A stretch of 20,228 nt of DNA from Bacteroidota bacterium (GCA_021786655.1 JAJYMU010000086.1:1-20228); one strand, 5' to 3'; positions 1 through 9,690 are shown, counted from the first letter of the stretch. The notes: generated by a model not told the origin, from the letters alone. Program-made: numbers and translations.

Positions 1-278
1 TTAACATTCTATTCAATAAACTGAAAGAGAAGTCGCTTGGCTCACAAAGCTACTCAGAGAAATCGGCTATAGTTTCCAACTTACGACATTTTCAAGCGTT
101 AAAAAAAGCTAAGGACAGTTTAATAGATGCAGAAAGGTCTATTAAAGAGAAGCTTACAGGCGAATTTATTGCGACCGATCTGCGAAATGCCGAGAGCTTA
201 CTAGGGGAAATTATTGGAAAGGTAACATCGGACGACATATTAAACAATATTTTTTCGAAATTTTGTATTGGAAAATAA
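1..278 (+). CDS. mnmE: tRNA uridine-5-carboxymethylaminomethyl modification GTPase MnmE, C-terminal part
   Basis: This is the last 91 codons of a gene that begins left of the window; the first complete codon is at base 3 and the stop is TAA at 276-278. The visible protein has the NLRHFQAL stretch of the C-terminal helical domain. It ends in GEIIGKVTSDDILNNIF followed by SKFCIGK, the characteristic MnmE carboxy terminus with its invariant FCIGK. The family is a K+-dependent, dimerising GTPase. With MnmG it installs the (carboxymethyl)aminomethyl group at C5 of the wobble uridine U34 of several tRNAs. The C-terminal Cys, needed for modification in the E. coli enzyme, is present. The G domain lies outside the window. 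Its partner mnmG starts 110 bases downstream in the same direction, and two parS sites sit in between. Confidence 0.96.
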   Translation, partial: NILFNKLKEKSLGSQSYSEKSAIVSNLRHFQALKKAKDSLIDAERSIKEKLTGEFIATDLRNAESLLGEIIGKVTSDDILNNIFSKFCIGK

Positions 279-280
279 AC

Positions 281-296
281 AGTTTCACGTGGAACT
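281..296. promoter_or_regulatory. parS centromere site 1 (ParB/Spo0J binding)
   Basis: The 16 bases read AGTTTCACGTGGAACT. On the other strand the central 14 bases, GTTCCACGTGAAAC, match the Bacillus-type parS consensus TGTTNCACGTGAAACA at every position; only the two outermost bases differ. The site begins three bases after the mnmE stop codon. In known systems ParB loads here and spreads to form the origin-segregation complex. That this one works is inferred from sequence identity and from the presence of a second copy. Confidence 0.9.
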
Positions 297-326
297 GAAT
301 TTTGGGAGAATGAAGGAAAAGTTCTC

Positions 327-342
327 AGTTTCACGTGGAACC
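327..342. promoter_or_regulatory. parS centromere site 2 (ParB/Spo0J binding)
   Basis: This is a second copy, AGTTTCACGTGGAACC, in the same orientation and 46 bp from the first. The same 14-base core as site 1 is intact, with only the outer bases differing from TGTTNCACGTGAAACA. It lies 45 bases upstream of the mnmG start codon, so ParB bound here could also affect mnmG transcription. That effect is speculation. Confidence 0.9.
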
Positions 343-387
343 GACCAATCTAGACAAGACTAAGTCTTGATGGAAAGGTAATGAAGA

Positions 388-2262
<1,875 letters not shown>

Positions 2263-2276
2263 TTCGAGGATGTTTA

Positions 2277-2957
2277 TTGGATCATCACGAACAGTATTTA
2301 CGCGAACTGAAAATGCTTTTCTGGGAAAACAGTATAAATCCCGATGAATACCAGCTTGAAAAACTCGCCAATTTTGCCGCCCTAGTATCACAAAAGAACT
2401 CTAAAGTCAATCTTATCTCAAGACGTGATATACAGAAAATAATTGAGAATCACGTTTTTATCTCATCATACATTTCTGAATTTATTCCCCCAAGAGTAAC
2501 TAAGTTTTTGGATATTGGTACCGGCGGTGGATTTCCAGGTATTCCACTTGCAATTACTCGGCCGACGTTGCGTGGTGTTTTAGCTGATTCAACTACTAAG
2601 AAAATAGAAGCTGTACAAGAATTTATTAGCAAACTTAAGTTAAATAATGTTGTTGCAGAAAATTCTAGAGTGGAAAGCGATGAGTTCAAACAGAAATATG
2701 CCGGTTCATTTGATCTAGTGGTTAGCCGAGCAACGGTTCCGTTGTTAATTCTGTTTCGTTATGCGTTACCTTTGATAAAAGAGAAAGCATACATTGCAGC
2801 AGCAAAGGGGGGCGACTTAATTGAAGAATTTAAAAATGCTGAACTGAAGTACAAAGCCTTCATCAAGAAATCAACAATTTTTGAATTGTCATACAAACCT
2901 TCCAATGCAAGAAACGAAAAAGGGAAGAAACTAATTCTCATTGAAATTACAAAGTAG
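2277..2957 (+). CDS. rsmG: 16S rRNA (guanine-N7-)-methyltransferase RsmG (GidB)
   Basis: This is a 226-residue protein, slightly longer than the common 205-215. The family uses S-adenosylmethionine to make m7G at position 527 (E. coli numbering) of 16S rRNA, and its loss gives low-level streptomycin resistance in several species. The SAM-binding loop LDIGTGGGFPGIPLAI is at 78-93. The family motif VVSRATVPL is near 148-156, and a Lys-Gly pair follows at AAAKGG. The start is a TTG at 2277, placed 6 bases after a GAGGA ribosome-binding site (2266-2270). The ATG at 2270 is out of frame, and the first in-frame ATG would remove 12 residues. It follows mnmG by 14 bases, as in many bacteria. parA-parB do not follow. 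Confidence 0.96.
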   Translation: MDHHEQYLRELKMLFWENSINPDEYQLEKLANFAALVSQKNSKVNLISRRDIQKIIENHVFISSYISEFIPPRVTKFLDIGTGGGFPGIPLAITRPTLRGVLADSTTKKIEAVQEFISKLKLNNVVAENSRVESDEFKQKYAGSFDLVVSRATVPLLILFRYALPLIKEKAYIAAAKGGDLIEEFKNAELKYKAFIKKSTIFELSYKPSNARNEKGKKLILIEITK

Positions 2958-3023
2958 TTTTCATTTACTAGAAGTATTTTTAATCGAATTTATTCTTTGT
3001 TCACTTTAGAGTGACAACTTCCG

Positions 3024-4157
3024 ATGTCTGTAAAAACCGAAAAATTTCTTCAGTATCCACCTAACAGAGACATAGTATTTGTATTGGGCGCAGGTGCGTC
3101 TCATGCAGATGGAGTGCCGCTTCAGCGCGATATTCTCCCGCAAATAATTTCCGGAATCAATAAAGAGATTGAGAGTTCAGAGATTGGGAAGATTGTAAAT
3201 GATTTCATAAAGGACAACTTCAAGTTTGATATCCCCAACAATAGCTATCCTCAACTTGAAGCAGTCTTCGGATTCATTGATTATTTTATTCAACAGAATG
3301 AGAGTCTGAGCGCAAAATATCCATACGACACTCTACGAAATATTAAAGAATACCTTATCAAACTTATCCACTACATTGTAAATCTTGAAACAGATAAGAG
3401 CAGTTATCATTACAATCAGTTTTGGACACAAGTTGTTAAGCGGAACACGAACGTTTCTATCGTAACGTTGAATTATGATACTCTGCTTGAACAGTCTTTC
3501 GATTTTTTGTTTAAGAATCACGGATACATTGACTATTGTATTCCTCTGATGAACTACCAAAGAACGCCGCAACTTTCACGCTTCAACTTTTGGGTTAATC
3601 CGCGTGAACCTGTTATGGTTGATGCTGGCGAGAACCCTGTTCCGTTTAAAATTATAAAACTGCACGGCAGTCTTAATTGGAAATACTGCAACTGTTGCGA
3701 TCAAACTTTATTGACGCCGTGGGATAGAAAAATTGATTTGAATCATGGAAAATTTGTTGGCTACACTTATCCCGAAAAGGAAGAATATGAATTGGTTTGC
3801 CCGCTTGATAAAACTGAGTTTCAAACGCTGATAATGCCGCCATCATATATTAAAACGCTTCATCATCCGGTAATAACACAATTGCTAGGTGAAGCGGCAC
3901 GCGAAATCAGATCAACAAAAAAATTGGTTTTTATTGGATACTCTTTATCAAATGCCGACGTACACATCAAAGCGTTTCTACAAAAACATGTTCCGTCTGA
4001 TTTGGAAATGGTAGTTGTAAATCCCAAGAAGAAAGAATCGATGGAGTTGAATTATCGTTCTCTGTCTAGAAACATTGATTTTCAGTATGTCTCGTTTGAA
4101 GAACTTGTACAAGATCAATCATTGCTGGAATCCATCTTTACTTTAAAAGCCAATTGA
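3024..4157 (+). CDS. SIR2-like (SIR2_2-type) NAD-binding protein
   Basis: The protein has 377 residues and reads as a stand-alone SIR2-like domain with a helical insertion. The NAD-binding motif GAGAS is at 22-26. TLNYD (148-152) corresponds to the TQNID motif of sirtuins, and LHGS with His214 to their catalytic histidine. A further nucleotide-binding segment, FIGYSLSNAD, is at 303-312. A zinc-ribbon-like insertion follows the histidine: Cys222-x2-Cys225 is intact, but the second pair reads Cys259-x2-Asp262, so one ligand is lost. Proteins of this type act either as NAD-consuming effectors in antiphage defence (ThsA, DSR) or in unknown roles. No defence partner is recognisable next door, so the function is open. 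It is 66 bases after rsmG; the ribosome-binding site is weak and the start was chosen because the NAD motif lies close to it. Confidence 0.82.
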   Translation: MSVKTEKFLQYPPNRDIVFVLGAGASHADGVPLQRDILPQIISGINKEIESSEIGKIVNDFIKDNFKFDIPNNSYPQLEAVFGFIDYFIQQNESLSAKYPYDTLRNIKEYLIKLIHYIVNLETDKSSYHYNQFWTQVVKRNTNVSIVTLNYDTLLEQSFDFLFKNHGYIDYCIPLMNYQRTPQLSRFNFWVNPREPVMVDAGENPVPFKIIKLHGSLNWKYCNCCDQTLLTPWDRKIDLNHGKFVGYTYPEKEEYELVCPLDKTEFQTLIMPPSYIKTLHHPVITQLLGEAAREIRSTKKLVFIGYSLSNADVHIKAFLQKHVPSDLEMVVVNPKKKESMELNYRSLSRNIDFQYVSFEELVQDQSLLESIFTLKAN

Positions 4158-4215
4158 CATTCGAAAACCCATCCTCTATTTTTAGAGTACTTTAAAAGGG
4201 TAGTGAAAGAATAAC

Positions 4216-4815
4216 ATGCTATCTAAACTTGCGACACTCATACTTGGAATCCTTGCCGAACAAGAAAGAAATCCTTACGACATCACAAAAATGCTGAGTG
4301 AACTTCAAACCAAAAAATGGTTGCCTCTTGCTGACTCGACCGTCTATGCTACCATCAACAATTTGAAGAAGAGGAATTTGATCACAGGTCGAATGGAAAA
4401 ATCCGGCAACCTTCCCGAGAAAACAATTTATTCAATAACCGCTGAAGGCGAATACGAGTTGCAGTCTTCTATAACTTCTTTTCTGGAAGAAGACGCATCG
4501 AATTCCAGCGGATTTGACATTGGTATCTTGTTGATGTACAATCTTAGCAAACCAGAAATCTTAATTAAGCTCAAGAAGAAGCTCGAGCGATTGGAAAGCA
4601 ATTCTTATAATCTTCGCAAACAGATTTTAAATCTTGAAATGGATGCATCCAAAGTAGCGTTCACGAGTCTTGCAATGTTAAAACACAGAATGCATCTTAT
4701 TGAAGCGGAGATGAAAACGATTCGCGAATTGATAAAAGAATTAAATGTGAGAAATACTATCTCCGAATTGTCGCCGTTCGATATGCGGATGCTTCAATCA
4801 ATTAGTCAGCAGTAA
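4216..4815 (+). CDS. PadR-family winged-helix transcriptional regulator
   Basis: This 199-residue protein carries a PadR-type winged helix at about residues 5-85. Helix 1 is LATLILGILAEQERNPYDI, the recognition helix region is STVYATINNLKKRNLI, and the wing has IYSITAEGEYEL. The C-terminal half (about 110-180) is charged and helical with leucine spacing that suggests the coiled-coil dimerisation segment of long PadR proteins. PadR regulators are usually repressors that respond to phenolic or other small ligands, or control transporters; no ligand can be predicted. It stands alone, 58 bases after the SIR2-like gene, and converges on the minus-strand metallo-hydrolase gene across 59 bases. It may also control its own promoter. 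Confidence 0.88.
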   Translation: MLSKLATLILGILAEQERNPYDITKMLSELQTKKWLPLADSTVYATINNLKKRNLITGRMEKSGNLPEKTIYSITAEGEYELQSSITSFLEEDASNSSGFDIGILLMYNLSKPEILIKLKKKLERLESNSYNLRKQILNLEMDASKVAFTSLAMLKHRMHLIEAEMKTIRELIKELNVRNTISELSPFDMRMLQSISQQ

Positions 4816-4874
4816 CTACATTTCAGTTTGTTAAAACAGAACCAGTTCACAGTCTTAAGCGGGAATTTCTATTT

Positions 4875-5783
4875 TTATTTCTGCGTCAGGTAATCATACG
4901 TTTTTTCAAGATTCATTTTTATCATACCGTCTTTCTTATCCAAAATATTTTTCGCTCCAGGGATTTCTGAAGCTAAAGCAATCTGCTCTTTGGTTTTGCC
5001 CGCTTTTATTTCTTTTGAAACAAAATTTATAAGCGCGGTTAAATAATCCCGCATCGCATAAACATCATCTGCTTTGCCAATACACATTTCTTGTGTTTGT
5101 GAATGACCAAAAATGTAAATCGTATCTTTATCGAAAAGTGGAACGGTCTTTTCAATGAACTCGATCCATTGGTAAAGTGAAGCTCCGCCGGGAAGATCAA
5201 TGTATGGATAAACTTTATTGAAAACGATGTCACCCATGTGAACAACATTTGTGTTTTGAAAATGTATAATTGCATCGCCGCCTGTGTGCGCCGGACAGAA
5301 ATGTTTCGCCCAAACTTTTTCTTTGCCGAGATAGAGCGTCCATTCATCGGCAAAAGTTACGGTGGGATACGCTTGCGGTTTTAACGGATCGTTGCCGTAG
5401 AATTTTTGCTGAAGCGCTTTCGAATTTTCGTGAGCGGCAATTATTGATGAATAATCTTTTAGGTAAATGTTTCCAGATGTGTGATCGCGGTGGTGATGAG
5501 TGTTGAGCAGCAAATCAATTTTTCGATCAACCTTTTTTTTGAGACCATCCATAAAATGTTTAGCGGTTTCGGGAAATTGTGAGTCGACAACAATTACAGC
5601 ATCTTTGTTTGCAAACCAGCCGATTGTTCCGCCGTACTCGTTATAAATTCCGAAATCGCCGCGCACAGTTCTAAATCCGCTTGCTTGATCTTGCAACGCA
5701 GATAAAATTTTATTGCCTTGAAAAAACATACCCCCGGTTAATATTGCGCCGGATTTCAAAAAGGTTCTTCTCGTAAACCTCAT
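4875..5783 (-). CDS. Tat-exported metallo-beta-lactamase-fold hydrolase
   Basis: This is a 302-residue protein with a twin-arginine signal peptide: RRTFLK at residues 5-10 and a hydrophobic stretch to about residue 30. It should therefore be folded in the cytoplasm with its metals and exported to the periplasm. The metallo-beta-lactamase core has the metal motif HxHxDH (His96, His98, Asp100, His101), then His166 (CPAHTGGD), Asp185 (HMGD) and His227 (IFGH), so the full two-metal site is present. The fold covers beta-lactamases, glyoxalases, cyclases and quinoprotein-relay hydrolases; the substrate cannot be told from sequence. A GAAGGG ribosome-binding site precedes the ATG on the minus strand. 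It is divergent from the acetyltransferase gene nat, with 122 bases of shared upstream DNA. Confidence 0.88.
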   Translation of the reverse strand: MRFTRRTFLKSGAILTGGMFFQGNKILSALQDQASGFRTVRGDFGIYNEYGGTIGWFANKDAVIVVDSQFPETAKHFMDGLKKKVDRKIDLLLNTHHHRDHTSGNIYLKDYSSIIAAHENSKALQQKFYGNDPLKPQAYPTVTFADEWTLYLGKEKVWAKHFCPAHTGGDAIIHFQNTNVVHMGDIVFNKVYPYIDLPGGASLYQWIEFIEKTVPLFDKDTIYIFGHSQTQEMCIGKADDVYAMRDYLTALINFVSKEIKAGKTKEQIALASEIPGAKNILDKKDGMIKMNLEKTYDYLTQK

Positions 5784-5905
5784 AAACTTACCCTTCGATT
5801 TGTTTTGTAATCTAAGAAATCTTTTTCATAATTTGCATTAAAATGGAAAGGACGCACTTTGAATTAAAAAAACGCCGCGGCATTTTGTTGGAAAGGTGAT
5901 ATTAA

Positions 5906-6664
5906 ATGATGGAAGTAAAACACTATCTAGATAGAATTGGAATTAAAGAAATAAAAAATCCTTCGCTCGAATTTTTAACGGAGTTACAAAATCGGCATCT
6001 TCTTACAATTCCTTTTGAGGATTTAGATATCCCCAACCGCGCCAGAATCGTTTTGGATTTGGCACGGATCTATAATAAGATAATACTAACTAAGCGCGGC
6101 GGATTCTGTTATGAACTTAACGGATTATTCCATTGGCTTCTTACTCAACTCGGTTTCCGCGTTGTAATGCTTTCGGCGCGAGTGTACAATCACAACAGAC
6201 AAGAACTAGGTCCGGAGTTTGATCACATGACAATTCTCGTTCACCTCGATCATGATTATTTGACCGACGTCGGTTTTGGCGATTCATTCCGTCAACCAAT
6301 AAAAATGCCGGACGGAGAAGTCCGAGATATAAGCGGACATTATCGCATTGCCAAAATTTCAGAAGACAATTTTGAATTGCAACGCGAAGACGGAAACGAT
6401 TGGAAAACTCAACATCAGTTTACTTTAATTCCCCGCGGACTCTCAGACTATAACGCAATGTGCGATTTTCAGCAAGACGCTCCGAACTCAAGTTTCAGAA
6501 TCAGAAATGCATATACTATCGCCACCCCGAACGGGAGAATTACTCTGAGCGATTTATCGTTAACCGTTACTGAAAATGGGAAGAAAACAAAAGCAGAATT
6601 GAGTGGTGAACAAGAATTTTATTCTTTGTTAGAAAAATATTTTGGAATAAAGCTGGAGCGATAA
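5906..6664 (+). CDS. nat: Arylamine N-acetyltransferase (NAT)
   Basis: This 252-residue protein matches the arylamine N-acetyltransferase family, which moves acetyl from acetyl-CoA to arylamines and hydrazines by a Cys-His-Asp triad. The triad is visible: Cys68 in RGGFCYELN, His107 in FDHM and Asp121 in TDVGFGD. This is nearly the same numbering as the human enzymes (68, 107, 122), which supports the chosen start at the first of two consecutive ATG codons. A GGAAAGGTG ribosome-binding site lies at 5891-5899. The stop codon overlaps the start of the next gene (TAATG), so the GNAT protein is probably made by translational coupling. The family acts in xenobiotic detoxification and sometimes in amide synthases of antibiotic pathways; no such pathway is seen here. 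Confidence 0.93.
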   Translation: MMEVKHYLDRIGIKEIKNPSLEFLTELQNRHLLTIPFEDLDIPNRARIVLDLARIYNKIILTKRGGFCYELNGLFHWLLTQLGFRVVMLSARVYNHNRQELGPEFDHMTILVHLDHDYLTDVGFGDSFRQPIKMPDGEVRDISGHYRIAKISEDNFELQREDGNDWKTQHQFTLIPRGLSDYNAMCDFQQDAPNSSFRIRNAYTIATPNGRITLSDLSLTVTENGKKTKAELSGEQEFYSLLEKYFGIKLER

Positions 6665-7107
6665 TGATTTGTGAATTCCAAAAGAAAGACTATGTTATCA
6701 GCACGAACAAAAGAAAATTGCAGATAAAAACTGTTCATCGGTTTCTCACGCACTCATACTGGTCGCAAGGAATTTCAATCGAGAAAGTCCGAAAGTCTAT
6801 TCGCCATTCGCTTTGTTTCGGGGTGTATTACAAAAGTAAGCAAATTGGTTTCGCGCGCGTTATTACAGATCGCGTCAGGTTTGGTTATATTGCCGATGTT
6901 TTTATAGTTGAGGAATACCGCGGCAAAGGACTTTCAAAGTGGCTGATGAAATGCATTATGGAACATCGCGAGCTAAAAAATATTCAGGCGTGGATGCTTG
7001 CTACGCGCGACGCACACGGCTTGTATTCACAATTTGGATTTGAGCCGCTGGCGGAGCCAAAGAAATATATGCGTAAAGAAAATTATCAATTTAAATTCGG
7101 TGGTTAA
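6664..7107 (+). CDS. GNAT-family N-acetyltransferase
   Basis: The protein has 147 residues, a single GNAT fold. The acetyl-CoA pyrophosphate-binding loop is RGKGLS at 86-91 after the strand ADVFIVEEY. The C-terminal signature DAHGLYSQFGFEPL at 116-129 is typical of small GNATs acting on small molecules or N-terminal amines. The acceptor is unknown. The ATG overlaps the TAA of the preceding NAT gene by one base, a strong sign of coupled translation. Both enzymes draw on acetyl-CoA, so a shared role in modifying a small amine is possible but unproven. The secreted esterase gene begins 20 bases later. Confidence 0.9.
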   Translation: MICEFQKKDYVISTNKRKLQIKTVHRFLTHSYWSQGISIEKVRKSIRHSLCFGVYYKSKQIGFARVITDRVRFGYIADVFIVEEYRGKGLSKWLMKCIMEHRELKNIQAWMLATRDAHGLYSQFGFEPLAEPKKYMRKENYQFKFGG

Positions 7108-7127
7108 AAATTTTTTGGAACGACAAT

Positions 7128-8261
7128 ATGTTGAAAAGAATTTTTGTTTTGCTTGTATGTGCAATGCTATCTGTTTATGCTCAAGAAAAAGTGAACATCA
7201 CTTTCCGCGTGGAAGCTCCAACGCTCAACGACAGCGATAAAGTTTTTATTGTCGGAAATATTCCAGAACTGGGTTCTTGGAATCCCGGTCGGGTTGAACT
7301 GGAAAAAATATCGAAAGGGAATTATCAGAAATCAATCTTCCTTAACAAAGAAATAAGAATCGAATATAAATTTACCAAGGGGACTTGGCAGACAGAGGCG
7401 TTGAATAATGATGCAACAGTTCCGCAGAATTCAGTGTTGACGACCAAACACGATACGACGATTACGGCTGTAATTAAAAACTGGCGGGATAAGTCGAATT
7501 TCAAAATTGCCGGACAAGTTACCGGCAAAGTTGAATACCACAAACATTTTGTTTTCGACGGATTGAAGCCGCGCGACATTATCGTCTGGCTTCCACCGGA
7601 TTACGACAAAAACAAAAACGAGCGTTACCCGGTTTTTTATATGCACGATGGACAAAATCTTTTTGATCCGCGCACTTCAAGCATGTTTGTTGACTGGCAA
7701 ATGGATGAAACCGCCGATAGCTTGATACACAAAAAAGAAATTAAGCCGCTTATAATTGTCGGGATTTACAATACCGAAGACCGCGGAATAGAATACGCAG
7801 ATACACCGCTTGGTCATCTTTACATGAGATTGATCGTGGAAAAAATTAAACCGTTCATCGATTCACTTTACAGAACCTTGCCCGATAAAGAAAACACCGC
7901 CGTTGGCGGATCATCAATGGGCGGGCTGATATCTATGATGTGCGCGTGGGAATATCCAAATGTGTTTTCTAAAGCGGCATGTTTCTCGCCTGCGTTTAAG
8001 ATTGCCGATATCGATTACGTTAAAAATGTCCTCGAATATTCCGGCAAGAAAAAAAAGATCACGCTTTATATTGATAACGGCGGCGTTGATTTGGATGCTA
8101 GATTATTACCCGGCGTCAATGAAATGGTAAAAGCTCTGGAAGAAAAAGGATTCATTGAAAACAAAGATTTATTCTTTTTTGTTGATAAAACCGCCACTCA
8201 CAACGAAACTGCTTGGGCTAAACGTGTATGGCGTCCGCTCGAAATATTCTTTGCTAAATAG
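7128..8261 (+). CDS. Secreted esterase of the Fes/esterase-D type with N-terminal CBM20-like domain
   Basis: This is a 377-residue exported protein. A signal peptide occupies about residues 1-18 (cleavage near VYA-QEK). Residues about 21-118 resemble a CBM20 starch-binding domain, including the VFIVGNIPELGSWNP segment with Trp51. Residues about 140-377 form an alpha/beta hydrolase of the putative esterase family (PF00756 type). The nucleophile is Ser263 in GSSMG (261-265), the catalytic His is likely His358 (ATHNE), and the acid is probably one of the Asp residues around 316-323. VWLPPDY and FYMHDGQNLFD are family hallmarks. Such fusions usually remove acyl groups from sugars or polysaccharides, or hydrolyse ester-linked metabolites. 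It acts in the periplasm or outside the cell and may be co-transcribed with nat and the GNAT gene. Confidence 0.88.
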   Translation: MLKRIFVLLVCAMLSVYAQEKVNITFRVEAPTLNDSDKVFIVGNIPELGSWNPGRVELEKISKGNYQKSIFLNKEIRIEYKFTKGTWQTEALNNDATVPQNSVLTTKHDTTITAVIKNWRDKSNFKIAGQVTGKVEYHKHFVFDGLKPRDIIVWLPPDYDKNKNERYPVFYMHDGQNLFDPRTSSMFVDWQMDETADSLIHKKEIKPLIIVGIYNTEDRGIEYADTPLGHLYMRLIVEKIKPFIDSLYRTLPDKENTAVGGSSMGGLISMMCAWEYPNVFSKAACFSPAFKIADIDYVKNVLEYSGKKKKITLYIDNGGVDLDARLLPGVNEMVKALEEKGFIENKDLFFFVDKTATHNETAWAKRVWRPLEIFFAK

Positions 8262-8305
8262 CCCCACTTTTTTTATTAATTGAATGAACGATTGAGGATG
8301 ACGAT

Positions 8306-9124
8306 ATGAACAGGAAAAAATGGACTGAAAGCGAAGTCACATATCTGCGGAAATATTATCCGCGAAAAGGTGCAAAATATGTTGCCCTGCATCTTGAGCG
8401 TTCTACCAATGCTGTAATTTCAAAAGCAATGAATCTCGGCATTGTAGTCAATGGTTTTCGACATTGGGAAATACGGGAAGATAATTATATTAAACGTCAT
8501 TATTCTGACCGCAAGCCGTCATCAATCGGCAAAACACTAAAGCGTTCCATTCGCGCCGTCTTACACCGGGCAAAACGCTTAGGGTTAACCAAGAAACGCG
8601 GAAGAACTTGGACCGACGAAGAAAAAAAATTCCTTTGTACATACTATCATGATCGCTCAAAGTCTCTCGAAGAAATTGCTTCCCAATTGAGACGCTCATT
8701 AAAATCAGTTAGATCATATGCAAAAATTTTGAATGTGCGAAGACCTCGTCATGATCACGAATGGACAAAAGAAGAACACAAATATCTTGTTGCCAATTAC
8801 AAGAAAAAGAGGTTTAAAGACATAGCTGTAGATCTGGGCTTAAGCAGCGATGCTGTTACATTGCATGCGAATCGGAAAGGATTATTCCGAAAACCGCATC
8901 GGCGTCTTTGGACCGAAGAGGAATTAAATTATGTTCGAAAGCATTATGCAACTTTAACAGCGGAAGATATCGGGAACGCAATAGGACGAACGGTTCAATC
9001 TGTGCGTCAATGCGCAGGACGTTTAGGACTGCAACAGAAAGAAAATTGGAATAAAACGGCAAATATCGAAGCACGTGTTCGTAAGTTCAAACTTTGGAAA
9101 GAACAACAGAAATCAAGTACATAG
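8306..9124 (+). CDS. Protein of five tandem Myb/SANT-like helix-turn-helix repeats
   Basis: The 272 residues are built almost entirely from five similar units of about 48-51 residues. Each opens with a tryptophan (W6, W54, W102, W153, W202) in a W-T-x-E-E-like context and has a hydrophobic-aromatic helix (for example YLRKYY, YIKRHY, FLCTYY, YLVANY, YVRKHY). A second helix follows with I-A/G-x-x-L, then a third with S-x-x-A/S-V-x-x-x-A-x-x-L-G. This is a Myb/SANT or homeodomain-like trihelical pattern. The protein is highly basic throughout and ends in a Lys/Arg-rich tail, as expected of a DNA-binding protein. No signal peptide, membrane segment or enzymatic domain is visible. A GAGGATGACG segment supplies the ribosome-binding site. 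Its target and role are unknown; it may bind DNA along an extended multi-repeat site. Confidence 0.8.
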   Translation: MNRKKWTESEVTYLRKYYPRKGAKYVALHLERSTNAVISKAMNLGIVVNGFRHWEIREDNYIKRHYSDRKPSSIGKTLKRSIRAVLHRAKRLGLTKKRGRTWTDEEKKFLCTYYHDRSKSLEEIASQLRRSLKSVRSYAKILNVRRPRHDHEWTKEEHKYLVANYKKKRFKDIAVDLGLSSDAVTLHANRKGLFRKPHRRLWTEEELNYVRKHYATLTAEDIGNAIGRTVQSVRQCAGRLGLQQKENWNKTANIEARVRKFKLWKEQQKSST

Positions 9125-9141
9125 AGACAAAAAAACCAACC

Positions 9142-9678
9142 ATGAAAATACTTGTCGGCTCAAAAAATCCGGTTAAGATAGCTTCGGTCAAAGAAGCATT
9201 CTCCAACTATTTTGATGAACTGGAAGTTGTTGGAGTTGAAGTTGATTCCGGCGTTCCAGTTCAACCCGTGAATGACGAAACTTTTATTGGCGCACAAAAC
9301 CGTGCCGTAAAATTACTTCATATAAACAAAGATCGGAATCTTGGCGGAGAATTCTTTGTCGGCATAGAAGGAGGAATAGCAAAGCAGTTTGAAAGATGGT
9401 TTGCATTCGGATGCGTGTGCATAATAGATAAAGATGGAAAAGTCGGTTTCGGAATGTCGCCGCATTTCGAGTTGCCGAACTCTGTTGTTGAAAAACTTTT
9501 GAAAGGAGTCGAACTTGGTGACGTGATGGACGAAATTATGAATCAGCAAAACACAAAACAGAAACACGGTGCCATTGGTTACTTTACTAATGGTGTGATG
9601 AACAGAAAAGAATTATACATTGAAGGATTGAAAGTAGCCGTTGTTCCTTTTCTACATAAAGAAATGTTCTTTAGCTAA
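9142..9678 (+). CDS. yjjX: Inosine/xanthosine triphosphatase (YjjX-type, NTPase I-T family)
   Basis: This 178-residue protein matches the YjjX family (about 170 residues), which hydrolyses ITP and XTP to keep damaged purines out of nucleic acids. Motifs seen are the N-terminal VGSKNPVKIASVKEAF (5-20), GVPVQPVNDETFIGAQNRA (37-55) and FFVGIEGGIA (71-80), which form the nucleotide and Mg2+ site. The ATG at 9142 was chosen because MKILVGSKN is the conserved start; a longer reading from TTG at 9094 would add 16 unconserved residues overlapping the previous gene. There is no clear ribosome-binding site. It lies 17 bases after the HTH-repeat gene and may share its transcript. Canonical RdgB/HAM1-type ITPases are a different family. 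Confidence 0.9.
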   Translation: MKILVGSKNPVKIASVKEAFSNYFDELEVVGVEVDSGVPVQPVNDETFIGAQNRAVKLLHINKDRNLGGEFFVGIEGGIAKQFERWFAFGCVCIIDKDGKVGFGMSPHFELPNSVVEKLLKGVELGDVMDEIMNQQNTKQKHGAIGYFTNGVMNRKELYIEGLKVAVVPFLHKEMFFS

Positions 9679-9690
9679 TATTAAAAATTT

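Noticed and set aside
3364..3372. TTATCCACT, one mismatch from a DnaA box
   Set aside because: It is single, lies inside the SIR2-like coding region and has no neighbouring boxes or AT-rich unwinding element, so it does not support an origin here.
4174..4187. CTCTA-tttt-TAGAG hairpin between the SIR2-like and PadR genes
   Set aside because: The stem is only five A/T-rich pairs and has no T-run. It is too weak for a terminator and does not resemble a PadR operator.
3024..4815. SIR2-like plus PadR genes as a two-gene antiphage system
   Set aside because: The genes are separated by 58 bases with no known pairing of these families in defence, and no other defence gene is adjacent.
5270..5506. 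Open frame on the plus strand inside the metallo-beta-lactamase-fold gene
   Set aside because: It is a shadow of the minus-strand gene, whose signal peptide and metal ligands are complete; the shadow product shows no domain.
5874..5881. GCCGCGGC palindrome upstream of nat
   Set aside because: It is short and single, with no second half-site or known regulator; it could be chance in the divergent promoter region.
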